This document shows positions 44,944-52,784 of a DNA stretch of 64,000 nt, in pieces; position 1 is the stretch's first letter; every line of letters starts with the position of its first letter. A program made the position numbers and the translations under genes. This DNA comes from VFKU01 sp038916785 (GTDB lineage Bacteria; Hydrogenedentota; Hydrogenedentia; Hydrogenedentales; GCA-2746185), in NCBI GenBank assembly GCA_038916785.1, contig JBCLBO010000010.1, positions 4,185 to 68,184 on the forward strand. Reading direction: 5' to 3'. The notes below the pieces were generated by a model. The model saw only the letters and a list, made by a program, of their open reading frames with translations, was not told the origin of the DNA and did not search any database.

Positions 44944-45758
44944 GCGGACCGGTGGCCGCGCGCCATCCGAACGAGCGGCGCTTCGAGGAGTTTTTCATCC
45001 GCGACAGCTACGTGACGCTGAAGAACTATCTCTACAATTATCTGGAGCGAAAACGCGCGATCAATCGGCGGATCGAACAGGCGCCGCGGGGACGGATCCT
45101 CGAAGTGGGCAGCGGGCTCTCGCCGATCGTGACGGAGCGGGACGATGTGATCTATTCGGAGTTGTCATTCCGGGCGATGCAAACGCTCAAGCGCGTGCAG
45201 CACCGCGGCCGCTATGTTGTCGCGGACGGTACGCGGCTGCCCTTCGGCCCGGAGTCGCTCGACCAGGTCATCTGCTCGGAGGTGCTCGAGCACGTGGAGG
45301 ACGACCAATCGGCGATCGGCGAACTGGCGCGCGTGTTGCGTCCGGGCGGTCTGGCGCTGATTACGGTGCCGCACAAGAAGTCTTATTTCGCCGCGGACGA
45401 TCGGTACGTGGGCCACTTCCGGCGCTATGAGATCGCCGAGATGCGCGACAAACTCGCCCGCGCGGGGCTCGAACTTACCGCGGTGCGCAAGGTGCTCGGG
45501 CCGCTCGAAAAGGCTACCATGTTGACGATCGTGACGCTGCTCGGGGCCTTCGAGCGGGCGGGCCGGCGCGAGCAGCGGCCGCCGGCGGAGCGCGGCTCGC
45601 GGGTGGGCGCGTGGATGCGCGGCGCGCTGCGGCCGATGTTCAAGTACGCGCACCGCGGCTACGCGCTGCTCGCGCGGGCCGACGCGGCGCTGATGCCGCA
45701 ATCGTGGGCGGCGGTGCTGCTGTTCGAGGGCGTCAAGCCGGGGCCCGGCAAGGCATAG
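44940..45758 (+). CDS. SAM-dependent methyltransferase (type 11-like)
   Basis: A 272-residue class I methyltransferase. SAM motif I ILEVGSGLSPI near residue 53, motif II region YVVADGTRLPFGPESLDQVI, and post-motif CSEVLEHVEDDQSAI near 115. The ARVLRPGGLALITVPH stretch is standard. The ATG overlaps the glycosyltransferase stop, so both are made together. Methylation of a glycan or lipid carrier is a reasonable guess. Confidence 0.87.
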   Translation: MSGPVAARHPNERRFEEFFIRDSYVTLKNYLYNYLERKRAINRRIEQAPRGRILEVGSGLSPIVTERDDVIYSELSFRAMQTLKRVQHRGRYVVADGTRLPFGPESLDQVICSEVLEHVEDDQSAIGELARVLRPGGLALITVPHKKSYFAADDRYVGHFRRYEIAEMRDKLARAGLELTAVRKVLGPLEKATMLTIVTLLGAFERAGRREQRPPAERGSRVGAWMRGALRPMFKYAHRGYALLARADAALMPQSWAAVLLFEGVKPGPGKA

Positions 45759-45776
45759 GGAAATTTGCGGCGACTC

Positions 45777-47588
45777 ATGGCGGCTTACTCATTGAAACCA
45801 TTGGCCGGTTATGTGCCTTTCGCGGGGCCGGTGGTGTGCGTCATTCTCGACGGCGTCGGCCTCGGCAAACGGGACGAGTCGGACGGCGTCTATCTCGCGC
45901 ACACGCCGGTGCTGGACGCGCTCATGCGCGGGCCGCTGTATCTGCCGATCAAGACGCACGGCACGGCGGTCGGCATGCCCTCGGACGAGGACATGGGCAA
46001 TTCGGAGGTGGGGCACAACACGCTGGGCGCGGGCCGTATTTTTGCGCAAGGCGCCAAGCGCGTTGCCGACGCGATCGCCTCGGGAGAATTATTTCGGAGC
46101 AAGACCTGGCGCCGGGTGATTGAGACGGCGAAGGCCGGCGGCACGGTGCATTTTATTGGCCTGCTCTCCGACGGTAACGTGCATAGCCATATCCGGCACC
46201 TGCTGACGATGCTCGACGATTGCGCGAAGAACGGCGTGGCCCGCGTGCGGCTGCATGTGCTCGCGGACGGCCGGGATGTGGACGAAAAGTCGGCGTTGCG
46301 GTATCTCGATACGGTCGAGAAGCAGCTCGCGACGATCAACGCCGGCGCCGGCCGCGACTACCGCATCGCCTCGGGTGGCGGGCGCATGATCGTCACGATG
46401 GATCGCTACAACGCGGATTGGCGGATCGTCGAGCGCGGCTGGAAGGCGCACGTACTGGGCGAGGCGAGGGGATTTTCTTCAGCCACCGAAGCCATTCAGA
46501 CGTACTATGGCGAGAATCCTGACGTGACCGACCAGTATCTCGACAGTTACGTGGTTGTTGATAAGGGCAAACCGATCGGCACGATTCAGGACGGCGACGC
46601 GGTGATTTCATTTAATTTTCGCGGCGACCGCGCGATCGAGATTTCGCAGGCCTTCGAGCAGGACGAGTTCACGCATTTCGATCGCCAGCGCCGTCCCCGA
46701 GTGTTCTTCGCGGGGATGATGGAATACGACGGCGATTTGCACGTTCCCAAGCACTACCTGTTGCCTCACGCCGCGATCCCCGGGACGCTCGGGCAATACC
46801 TCTGCGGGTCGGGCGTGACGTCGTTCGCGATTTCCGAAACGCAGAAATACGGTCACGTGACGTACTTTTGGAATGGGAACAACTCCGGTTATATCGAGCC
46901 GGCCTTGGAGGAATACGCCGAGATTCGATCGGACCTCGTGCCCTGCGACCAGAGGCCCTGGATGAAGGCGGCGGAGATCACCGACGCAGTCATTGCGGCG
47001 ATTCAAGAGGGCAAGCGCAAATTCATCCGGCTCAATTATCCGAACGGCGACATGGTGGGGCACACGGGCGTGCCTGCCGCGGTGCGCATCGCGGTCAGCG
47101 CGGCGGACCTCAGCCTCGGGCGGTTGCTGCGTGCGTTGGAGCGCGCGGGCGGCGTCGCGCTGGTCCTCGCGGACCACGGCAACGCGGACCTGATGTTCAC
47201 GGAGAGGGACGGCGTGCGTATGCCGCATGTGGCGCACACGCTCAATCCGGTGCCCTGTGTGGTGAAGGACTATTCCGGGGCGAATCGGTGGACGCTTGCG
47301 GTGCGGGATCGGATCCAGACGCCGGGGCTGAGTAATATCGCCGCGACCTTGTGCATGCTGCTCGGCTTCGAGCCGCCGGCGGAGTATGACCCGTCGTTGA
47401 TCGCGTTGGGGGGGGTGATCGGGACTTCAGGCGGGCGGGGACGCCCGCCGCCACTGTGGGTCCCAAAAATGGTAGAGGCCGGCGGGAGCATCCCCCGCGC
47501 CGGCCTCGCCCCACGGGTGCCTTGCGCCAAAAAAATTATTGAACCGGGAGGTCGCCTGGCCCCGCTACGCCGCCAGCCGCCGACCTAA
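45777..47588 (+). CDS. gpmI: 2,3-Bisphosphoglycerate-independent phosphoglycerate mutase
   Basis: A 603-residue alkaline-phosphatase-superfamily enzyme interconverting 3- and 2-phosphoglycerate. Metal and catalytic motifs: VILDGVGLG near residue 22, MGNSEVGHN with the nucleophilic Ser near 73, DGRDVDEKSA near 165, LADHGNADLM near 460, and MPHVAHT. I start at 45777; a TTG at 45765 is the alternative. The enzyme should end around residue 550. The last ~50 residues (after LIALGGVIG) are translated from two palindromic repeats and run 53 bases into the convergent prepilin gene. Confidence 0.92.
   Translation: MAAYSLKPLAGYVPFAGPVVCVILDGVGLGKRDESDGVYLAHTPVLDALMRGPLYLPIKTHGTAVGMPSDEDMGNSEVGHNTLGAGRIFAQGAKRVADAIASGELFRSKTWRRVIETAKAGGTVHFIGLLSDGNVHSHIRHLLTMLDDCAKNGVARVRLHVLADGRDVDEKSALRYLDTVEKQLATINAGAGRDYRIASGGGRMIVTMDRYNADWRIVERGWKAHVLGEARGFSSATEAIQTYYGENPDVTDQYLDSYVVVDKGKPIGTIQDGDAVISFNFRGDRAIEISQAFEQDEFTHFDRQRRPRVFFAGMMEYDGDLHVPKHYLLPHAAIPGTLGQYLCGSGVTSFAISETQKYGHVTYFWNGNNSGYIEPALEEYAEIRSDLVPCDQRPWMKAAEITDAVIAAIQEGKRKFIRLNYPNGDMVGHTGVPAAVRIAVSAADLSLGRLLRALERAGGVALVLADHGNADLMFTERDGVRMPHVAHTLNPVPCVVKDYSGANRWTLAVRDRIQTPGLSNIAATLCMLLGFEPPAEYDPSLIALGGVIGTSGGRGRPPPLWVPKMVEAGGSIPRAGLAPRVPCAKKIIEPGGRLAPLRRQPPT
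47430..47449. repeat. GGCGGGCG/CGCCCGCC palindrome inside the gpmI tail
   Basis: An 8-bp stem with a 4-base loop, located in the C-terminal extension of gpmI. Confidence 0.65.
47475..47507. repeat. GAGGCCGGCG/CGCCGGCCTC hairpin inside the gpmI tail
   Basis: A 10-bp perfect stem with a 13-base loop. Both hairpins are translated if gpmI reads to its first stop. Confidence 0.65.
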
Positions 47589-48051
47589 TGACCCCGCTCT
47601 CGTCCGCGAAGAATCCCTTCGAGCCGGTGCCATCCATGACAATCGGGTCGGCGTTGCATGCGAAGATCGGCGCGCCATCCACGCCGCCGGGCACCACGAG
47701 GTATAAGAACCCCTGGCGTCGTCCCAAGCCCAGCGGCTCGTCGATGAAGGAGGGCGCCGTGGCGGCCAACTGCGGGAGCGTGCCGTACTGGCCCATTCCG
47801 CTCGGAAAGGCAAGGATTGCAGCGGTCTGATACTGCTGCTCGACCGTCGTGATGGTCCGGATGTTGGAAACGGCCGCGCCCTCGTTTGACACCATGCGCG
47901 CGCGGACTAGATTTGGAATCGCGACCGCCGCGATGATAACGATGATGGTGATGCAAATCATGAGTTCGATGAGCGTAAACCCTGAATCGCTCCCGTGCAT
48001 TGGAGCTGTCGGGGCCGCCATCACTTCCGGCTGTAGTCTGCGTCTCGACAT
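47536..48051 (-). CDS. Type IV prepilin, paralog 2
   Basis: A 171-residue prepilin; I start at the ATG 48051 with GAGGGA upstream. The cleavage site is preceded by an unusually long leader (~24 residues): SDSG|FTLIELMICITIIVII. The globular part is clearly homologous to the neighbouring prepilin (NEGAAVSNIRTITTVEQQYQ; CNADPIVMDGTGSKGFFADE). It ends SAAGGVAGPGDLPVQ. It is transcribed after its paralog, with a strong hairpin in between. Confidence 0.85.
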   Translation of the reverse strand: MSRRRLQPEVMAAPTAPMHGSDSGFTLIELMICITIIVIIAAVAIPNLVRARMVSNEGAAVSNIRTITTVEQQYQTAAILAFPSGMGQYGTLPQLAATAPSFIDEPLGLGRRQGFLYLVVPGGVDGAPIFACNADPIVMDGTGSKGFFADESGVIRSAAGGVAGPGDLPVQ

Positions 48052-48098
48052 CGTTCGATCCCTCAGTAGACCGCATTTGGGCCAGCGTTTTGAGTTTC

Positions 48099-48131
48099 GG
48101 CTGGTGGCCGGGTCTGTCCCGGCCACCAGCC
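48099..48131. repeat. 14-bp perfect hairpin between the two prepilin genes
   Basis: GGCTGGTGGCCGGG, a 5-base loop, and its exact complement. No T tract, so it is more likely an RNA-stabilising or attenuating hairpin than a full terminator. Confidence 0.75.
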
Positions 48132-48168
48132 GCTGAGCGTAGTTCAAGTGTGGGTTACGCGAGCTTGC

Positions 48169-48630
48169 TTACTGGACCGGGTTGCTGGCAACCGTCGCGA
48201 CCCCACCCAGCTCGAAGCGGATCACGCCGGACTCATCCGCGAAGAAGCCGCGGCCGCCCGAGGCGTCCATCGTGATCGGATTGGCATTGCACGTGAAGGT
48301 CGGCGAGCCATCCGTATCAACCGGCGTCGCGGTGAAGTCATAACCTTGCTTCCGGCCCTCACCGAGCACGCTGTCCACGAAGGGCGGCACCGGGGTCTTG
48401 AGATCGTCAAGGGTGCCGTAGGCGCCCATGCCGCTTATCATCGGCTTGATGGCGGACGACTGGTACTGCTGTTCGGCCGAGGTGATCGTGCGCATCGCGC
48501 CGATCGCCGAGCCTTCATTCGCAACCATGCGCGACCGAAGCAGGTTCGGAATCGCAATGGCGGCGATGATCGCGATAATCGCGATCACAATCATCAATTC
48601 AATCAACGTGAAACCACTTTTCTTCTTCAT
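48169..48630 (-). CDS. Type IV prepilin, paralog 1
   Basis: A 153-residue prepilin. AGGAGGA lies seven bases before the ATG at 48630. A short leader MKKKSG is cleaved before FTLIELMIVIAIIAIIAAIA, then PNLLRSRMVANEGSAIGAMR. The C-terminal domain has a Cys (FTCNANP) and FFADESGVIRFELGG. This is the classic PilA size and shape, so it may be the major pilin. A sigma-54-like promoter lies ~85 bases upstream. Confidence 0.9.
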   Translation of the reverse strand: MKKKSGFTLIELMIVIAIIAIIAAIAIPNLLRSRMVANEGSAIGAMRTITSAEQQYQSSAIKPMISGMGAYGTLDDLKTPVPPFVDSVLGEGRKQGYDFTATPVDTDGSPTFTCNANPITMDASGGRGFFADESGVIRFELGGVATVASNPVQ

Positions 48631-48719
48631 GGCATTTCCTCCTGTTGTTTCCACAACGGTAGTTTTAGTCCCCTGGCCCTACCGGGCCCAGCTTCGTGCT
48701 TGCGTGCTTGGGAACCAAT

Positions 48720-48735
48720 GGCAAGGCCGATGCCA
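48720..48735 (-). promoter_or_regulatory. Sigma-54 (RpoN)-type promoter for the prepilin operon
   Basis: On the minus strand: TGGCATC-GGCC-TTGCC. The -24 GG and -12 GC are exactly 10 bases apart, as RpoN promoters require. Transcription would start near 48710, about 80 bases before the prepilin ATG. pilA is RpoN/PilR-dependent in several bacteria. The same bases also form a small TGGCA/TGCCA stem. Confidence 0.6.
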
Positions 48736-48933
48736 AGGGTGGGACTCGCTCGTAAGCTGTTGAATTTACAATAGTTGTCAGTTTTCACTGATTGGGAAAC
48801 GACTATATATGCCCGTATTTTCGCGCATCCCGCGTCGCGCGGGGCCGATTTTTGTAACTTTTCTGGACTGGGGTAGTTTTACGTGCGGAAATGAAGGGGC
48901 GACACAGAAAACAATTGTCAACACAGATTTTTC

Positions 48934-48962
48934 TTGACAATATACGAATAATCAATTATCGT
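48934..48962 (+). promoter_or_regulatory. Sigma-70-type promoter in an AT-rich intergenic region
   Basis: Perfect -35 TTGACA (48934-48939), a 17-base spacer, TATCGT (48957-48962). It drives the + strand towards the microprotein gene at 49072 through a ~105-base leader. The surrounding ~200 bases are much more AT-rich than the rest of the window. Confidence 0.65.
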
Positions 48963-49071
48963 AAGTCTCATCGTTAGCGAGTCGGTCGAAGTTCGGCCTT
49001 ATTATTCGTGCTTTCTTCGTGTCGGGGGACTCCGGGGCGTGCCTGTCCCGGGCGGAAGAAAGGAAGGACCG

Positions 49072-49194
49072 ATGAAGGGTCGTGCTGTCGTGCCGGGGCC
49101 GGTCAGGGATGAGGCTCCAGCGCCTCGGATTCTCTGGTTACTGCTGTACCTGCTGTTCTTCACGCTGGTGTTCCTGCCTATTTTCGCCGGTTAG
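49072..49194 (+). CDS. 40-residue single-pass membrane microprotein
   Basis: A short gene with AAAGGAAGG about four bases before the ATG. It encodes MKGRAVVPGPVRDEAPAPRI then a hydrophobic helix LWLLLYLLFFTLVFLPIFAG and stops. A Pro-rich charged head with one C-terminal membrane helix and its own promoter support a real gene. No family recognised. It could regulate a neighbouring membrane complex or be a stress-type microprotein. Confidence 0.6.
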   Translation: MKGRAVVPGPVRDEAPAPRILWLLLYLLFFTLVFLPIFAG

Positions 49195-49275
49195 CGCGGT
49201 TCCTTTTCCGCGCGGTTGACCCGGCTTGGCCGAAGCGTGCTAGGCTGCCCGTTCGTTTGGACGGGGAGTTGCCTC

Positions 49276-50250
49276 ATGCGCGCGTGGGTTGTCAATGAGT
49301 ACGGGCCGTACACCGAGGCCATGAAGTGGGGCGAGATCGCGCAGCCCAAGGCCGCCGGGCGCGATGCGGTCATCCGGGTGCAGGCCGCCGGCCTGAATTT
49401 CCCCGACATCCTCTGCGTCGCCGGCAAGTACCAGGTGCGCCCGCCGCTGCCCTTCGTCGCGGGCACCGAGTGCATGGGCGAAGTCGTCGAGGCGGGGCCG
49501 GACTCGCCGTACAAGCCCGGCGACCGCGTGATGACGATGGCGGGGGTCGGCGGCTTCGGCGAATTCTGCATCGCCCCGCACGCGACGACGTACAGAGTCC
49601 CCGACGCGATGTCGGACGAAGACGCCGCGGCGTTTCAGATGACTTATCAAACCTCGTACTTCGGCGTGAAAATTCGCGCGGACTTGCAGCCCGGCGAGGT
49701 GTTGCTGGTTCACGGCGGCGCGGGCGGCGTGGGGTCAGCGGCGATCCAACTGGGCAAGATGCTCGGGGCGACGGTGATCGCGACGGCGAGCTCGGCGGAG
49801 AAGTTAGAAGTCTGCCGGCGCTGCGGCGCGGACCATGTGATCAACTACACGACCGAGGATTTTGTCGAGCGCGTGAAGGAGCTGACCGGCGGCAAGGGTG
49901 CGGACGTCGTCTACGATCCGGTCGGCGGCGATGTGTTCGATCAGAGCACGAAGTGCATCAACTGGAACGGCCGCATTTTGATTATCGGTTTCACGAGCGG
50001 CCGGATTCCCGAAATTAAGGTCAATCGGATTTTGCTGAAGAACATTTCGATCGTGGGCCTGCACTGGGGCCAATACCGCGCGCACCAGCCGGAACTGATG
50101 CAGCAGGTGCAGGAAACGCTGTACGAGGCGTATGCGAAGCGACTGATCAAGCCGGTGATCTGGAAGGCGTGCCCGATGGGGCAACTCCCCGACGCGATGG
50201 GGGCAATGGAACGGCGGGAATGCTACGGCAAAGTTGTCTTGAAACCCTAA
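49276..50250 (+). CDS. NADPH:quinone oxidoreductase (zinc-free MDR family)
   Basis: A 324-residue reductase, start from the ATG at 49276. GroES-like domain with AAGLNFPDILCVAGKYQVRP near residue 37, then FVAGTECMGEV. Rossmann motif VHGGAGGVGSAAIQLGKMLG near 145 and ADVVYDPVGGDVFDQ near 215. It is distinct from the reductase at 15686 (no close similarity beyond the family). Probably reduces quinones or enones with NADPH. It ends beside a palindrome, then a dienelactone hydrolase gene. Confidence 0.9.
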   Translation: MRAWVVNEYGPYTEAMKWGEIAQPKAAGRDAVIRVQAAGLNFPDILCVAGKYQVRPPLPFVAGTECMGEVVEAGPDSPYKPGDRVMTMAGVGGFGEFCIAPHATTYRVPDAMSDEDAAAFQMTYQTSYFGVKIRADLQPGEVLLVHGGAGGVGSAAIQLGKMLGATVIATASSAEKLEVCRRCGADHVINYTTEDFVERVKELTGGKGADVVYDPVGGDVFDQSTKCINWNGRILIIGFTSGRIPEIKVNRILLKNISIVGLHWGQYRAHQPELMQQVQETLYEAYAKRLIKPVIWKACPMGQLPDAMGAMERRECYGKVVLKP

Positions 50251-50257
50251 ACGGTAG

Positions 50258-50275
50258 GGCGGGTCTCGACCCGCC
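50258..50275. repeat. GGCGGGTC/GACCCGCC palindrome
   Basis: An 8-bp stem with a 2-base loop inside GTAGGGCGGGTCTCGACCCGCC, 7 bases after the quinone reductase stop. Same family as 39167 and 41988. Confidence 0.7.
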
Positions 50276-50298
50276 GCAGTAGTACAAGGAGCGCGACA

Positions 50299-50979
50299 AT
50301 GGGCAAGATGGTGAAGTTCAAGAGCAACGGCCACACCTGCGACGGGTACTACGCTGCGCCGGCCTCGGGCAAAGGGACGGGCGTCGTCGTGTTGCAGGAG
50401 TGGTGGGGGCTGGTCGATCACATCAAGGAGGTGTGCGACCGTTTTGCGAAGGAGGGATTCTGCGCGATTGCGCCCGACCTGTATCACGGAGAGATCGGCA
50501 AGGGTCCCGACCAGGCGGGCAAACTGATGATGGCGCTGAACATCGCGCAGACGGAGAAGGACCTGCGCGGCGCGGTGGAGTTTGTGCTGGCGCAGCCGGA
50601 GTGCAGCTCGAAGACGGTAGGCACCGTCGGCTTCTGCATGGGCGGGCAGCTCTCGCTGTTCGCGGCCTGCGCGAACCCGGCGAAGGTGGGGGCGTGCGTG
50701 ATTTATTACGGTGTGCATCCGAACGTGAAGCCGGACCTCAACGCGCTCAAGGCGCCGGTGCTCGGGTTCTTCGCCGAGAAGGACGGCTTCGTGACGCCGG
50801 CGGTCGCCAATGAACTCGAAGGCAAGATCAAGTCAGCGGGGAAGAAGGTCGAATTCACGATCTATAAGGGCGTGGACCACGCCTTCTTCAACGACACGCG
50901 CACGGAGGTCTACGACGCGAAGGCGGCCGGCGATACGTGGCGTCGGATGCTGGCGTTTTACCGCATGAACGTCGAATGA
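50299..50979 (+). CDS. Dienelactone hydrolase-family alpha/beta hydrolase
   Basis: A 226-residue hydrolase. Family-specific VVLQEWWGLVDHIKEVCDRF near residue 33, nucleophile Cys in GFCMGGQ near 114, Asp in AEKDGFVT near 160, and His in GVDHAFFND near 193: the Cys-Asp-His triad. It hydrolyses dienelactones or related esters and lactones. No chlorocatechol genes are nearby, so it is likely a general member. Confidence 0.92.
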   Translation: MGKMVKFKSNGHTCDGYYAAPASGKGTGVVVLQEWWGLVDHIKEVCDRFAKEGFCAIAPDLYHGEIGKGPDQAGKLMMALNIAQTEKDLRGAVEFVLAQPECSSKTVGTVGFCMGGQLSLFAACANPAKVGACVIYYGVHPNVKPDLNALKAPVLGFFAEKDGFVTPAVANELEGKIKSAGKKVEFTIYKGVDHAFFNDTRTEVYDAKAAGDTWRRMLAFYRMNVE

Positions 50980-50985
50980 GAATCG

Positions 50986-51060
50986 CGCCCACAGATTACA
51001 CAGATGGGCACAGATTGAACTGAGATCATTGTCGGTGTGAATCTGTGTAATCTGTGGGCG
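50986..51060. repeat. Hairpin with 20-bp perfect arms built of ACAGATTACACAGAT units
   Basis: Arms at 50986-51005 and 51041-51060 are exact complements, loop 35 bases. It lies between the dienelactone hydrolase and GNAT genes. It belongs to the widespread 'cacagattacacagat' intergenic repeat type. Confidence 0.8.
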
Positions 51061-51075
51061 ATCTATTGAGGTCTT

Positions 51076-52020
51076 ATGAGCGAGATTGTCGTCCGCCCGA
51101 TCGAATTGCGCGATCTTGACGCCGCGAATCGGGTGTGCAATCTCGCCTTCGGCACCTTCCTTGGCGTGCCCGATCCGGCGCGTTTCTTCGGCGACATGGA
51201 TTTTTTCCGCTCCCGCGTGGGCGCGCCGAACACGGCGGGCTTCGTCGCGGAGCGCGATGGCGAGTTGATCGGATCGAACCTGCTGGTGCGCTGGGGCAGC
51301 GTGGCGTTCTTCGGACCGCTGTCGGTCCGGCCGGATTTGTGGGATGCGGGCATCGGCAGGAAATTGCTCGCGCCGACGATGGACACCTTCACACGCTGGG
51401 GCGTCACGCACACGGGATTGTTTACCTTCCCCCAGAGTGCCAAGCACGTCGGGCTGTATTACAAGCATGGGTTCCACCCGCGCTTTCTGACGGCGGTGAT
51501 GGGCAAGCGGGTCGCGACGGACGCGAAGGCCGGCGGCTGGACTACGTGGTCGGAGCTGCCCGAATCGCAGCGCGCGGCGGTGATCGAAAGCGCGCGCAGA
51601 CTCACCGGCGCGCTGTATCCGGGCCTCGACGTCTCCGACGAGTTCGGTGTGGTCGAATCGCGCAAACTCGGCGACACCGTGCTGCTCGACGCGCCGGAAA
51701 AACTCGAAGGCATGGCTGTCTGCCACGTTGGGCCCGGCACCGAGGCCGGCAACGGCGTGTGCTACGTGAAATTCGCCGCGGCAGCTTCCGGGCCGGGCGC
51801 GCCGGATCGATTTCAGCGCCTGCTCGATGCGATCGAGGCTTACGCCGCGATGCGCGGCGTGCCGTTCATCCAGGCGGGCGTGAACACGGAGCGTGAAGAG
51901 GCCTACAAGGCAATGCTCGATCGCGGATTCCGGACGCGCATGCAGGGCGTCATCATGCACACCGGCAACCAGCGCGGCTACAATTCGCCGGATGCGTTTG
52001 TGCTGGACGACTGGCGGTGA
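51076..52020 (+). CDS. GNAT-family N-acetyltransferase with C-terminal extra domain
   Basis: A 314-residue protein. The GNAT fold covers ~1-145 (IVVRPIELRDLDAANRVCNL; acetyl-CoA loop VRPDLWDAGIGRKLL; YYKHGF). A second ~150-residue part looks like a degenerate repeat of the fold (VCYVKFAAAA; then INAxGV-like region QAGVNTEREEAYKAMLDRGF). Acceptor unknown. Confidence 0.85.
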   Translation: MSEIVVRPIELRDLDAANRVCNLAFGTFLGVPDPARFFGDMDFFRSRVGAPNTAGFVAERDGELIGSNLLVRWGSVAFFGPLSVRPDLWDAGIGRKLLAPTMDTFTRWGVTHTGLFTFPQSAKHVGLYYKHGFHPRFLTAVMGKRVATDAKAGGWTTWSELPESQRAAVIESARRLTGALYPGLDVSDEFGVVESRKLGDTVLLDAPEKLEGMAVCHVGPGTEAGNGVCYVKFAAAASGPGAPDRFQRLLDAIEAYAAMRGVPFIQAGVNTEREEAYKAMLDRGFRTRMQGVIMHTGNQRGYNSPDAFVLDDWR

Positions 52021-52092
52021 ATTGGCGGGATCATCCCGAAGTGCTGCGCCAATTTCTCGCCGAACGAGTATGATGTATGCGGAGATAGAGTG

Positions 52093-52404
52093 ATGGCCGT
52101 CCGTCCGATCAATTTGCCCCTCTCGCAGGTCGCGGAACTGTGCAAAGAGTACGGTGTGAAGAAACTTTTCGTGTTTGGTTCCTTCCTTCGTGAAGACTTC
52201 GGCCTCGACAGCGATGTGGACTTTCTGGTCGAATTCGGGACCGGCGACTTTGGGCCGTGGCTGTCGAAGCTGACTGAATTCCAAGATGCGCTCGCCCGTT
52301 TGCTTGGCCGCCAGATCGATGTGGTGCCGAAGGAAAACTTGAAGTGGGCAATTCGCGACCGAGTGCTTCAATCCGCGCAGGTGGTGTATGCCACAGAGGA
52401 GTGA
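52093..52404 (+). CDS. MntA-like nucleotidyltransferase antitoxin
   Basis: A 103-residue minimal nucleotidyltransferase. Catalytic motif FVFGSFLREDFGLDSDVDFL near residue 29: GS-(x9)-S-D-x-D, complete. GGAGA precedes the start; a GTG directly before the ATG is an alternative. It overlaps the HEPN gene by 17 bases. In MntA-HepT pairs the antitoxin adds AMP to a Tyr of the toxin and silences it. Confidence 0.88.
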   Translation: MAVRPINLPLSQVAELCKEYGVKKLFVFGSFLREDFGLDSDVDFLVEFGTGDFGPWLSKLTEFQDALARLLGRQIDVVPKENLKWAIRDRVLQSAQVVYATEE

Positions 52405-52777
52405 CGACCTCTATCTCGTCGATATCGTTGAAGCGGGTCATGCCGTCAAAGGATTCCTACTGGGTACGGACCCGGCGCGATTCCGGGCCGATGAGACCCT
52501 GAGGAGTGCGGTGCTGTGGAAACTCTACGTCGTCGCGGAAGCCGCGTCGCGTATATCCATTGAGGTTCGAAACGTTGGCGATGCGGAAATGTGGGGCCAA
52601 GTCCGCGCCTTCCGTAATCGCATGGCGCACGGCTATTTCACGCTCGACCCGGAGCAAATTTGGCGAATCGCTACGGAATCGCTTCCGGTGCTAGCGAGCC
52701 ATGCCGAGCAATTGCTGGCGCATCATTTTTCGGAAACCTACCGGCGGTTGATGGAAATGCTCGGGCGAACCCCCTGA
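52388..52777 (+). CDS. HepT-like HEPN-domain toxin
   Basis: A 129-residue HEPN protein with the RNase motif R-x4-H-x-Y seen as RNRMAHGYF near residue 78. The Tyr is the residue AMPylated by MntA partners. A helical family fold: LWKLYVVAEAASRISIEVRN in the middle. It overlaps the upstream nucleotidyltransferase and probably cleaves RNA when free. Confidence 0.88.
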   Translation: MPQRSDDLYLVDIVEAGHAVKGFLLGTDPARFRADETLRSAVLWKLYVVAEAASRISIEVRNVGDAEMWGQVRAFRNRMAHGYFTLDPEQIWRIATESLPVLASHAEQLLAHHFSETYRRLMEMLGRTP

Positions 52778-52784
52778 TGCTCGC

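Noticed and set aside
47536..47588. Real biological 3' overlap as an antisense regulatory pair (gpmI/prepilin)
   Set aside because: Not accepted as regulation: the overlap seems a by-product of the repeat-derived gpmI tail. It is kept only as a finding about the tail.
48640..48760. Possible c-di-GMP (GEMM-type) riboswitch in the prepilin leader
   Set aside because: Some ACGCAA and GGTAG-like bases occur, but the conserved core could not be aligned, and the sigma-54 promoter explains part of the conserved-looking sequence.
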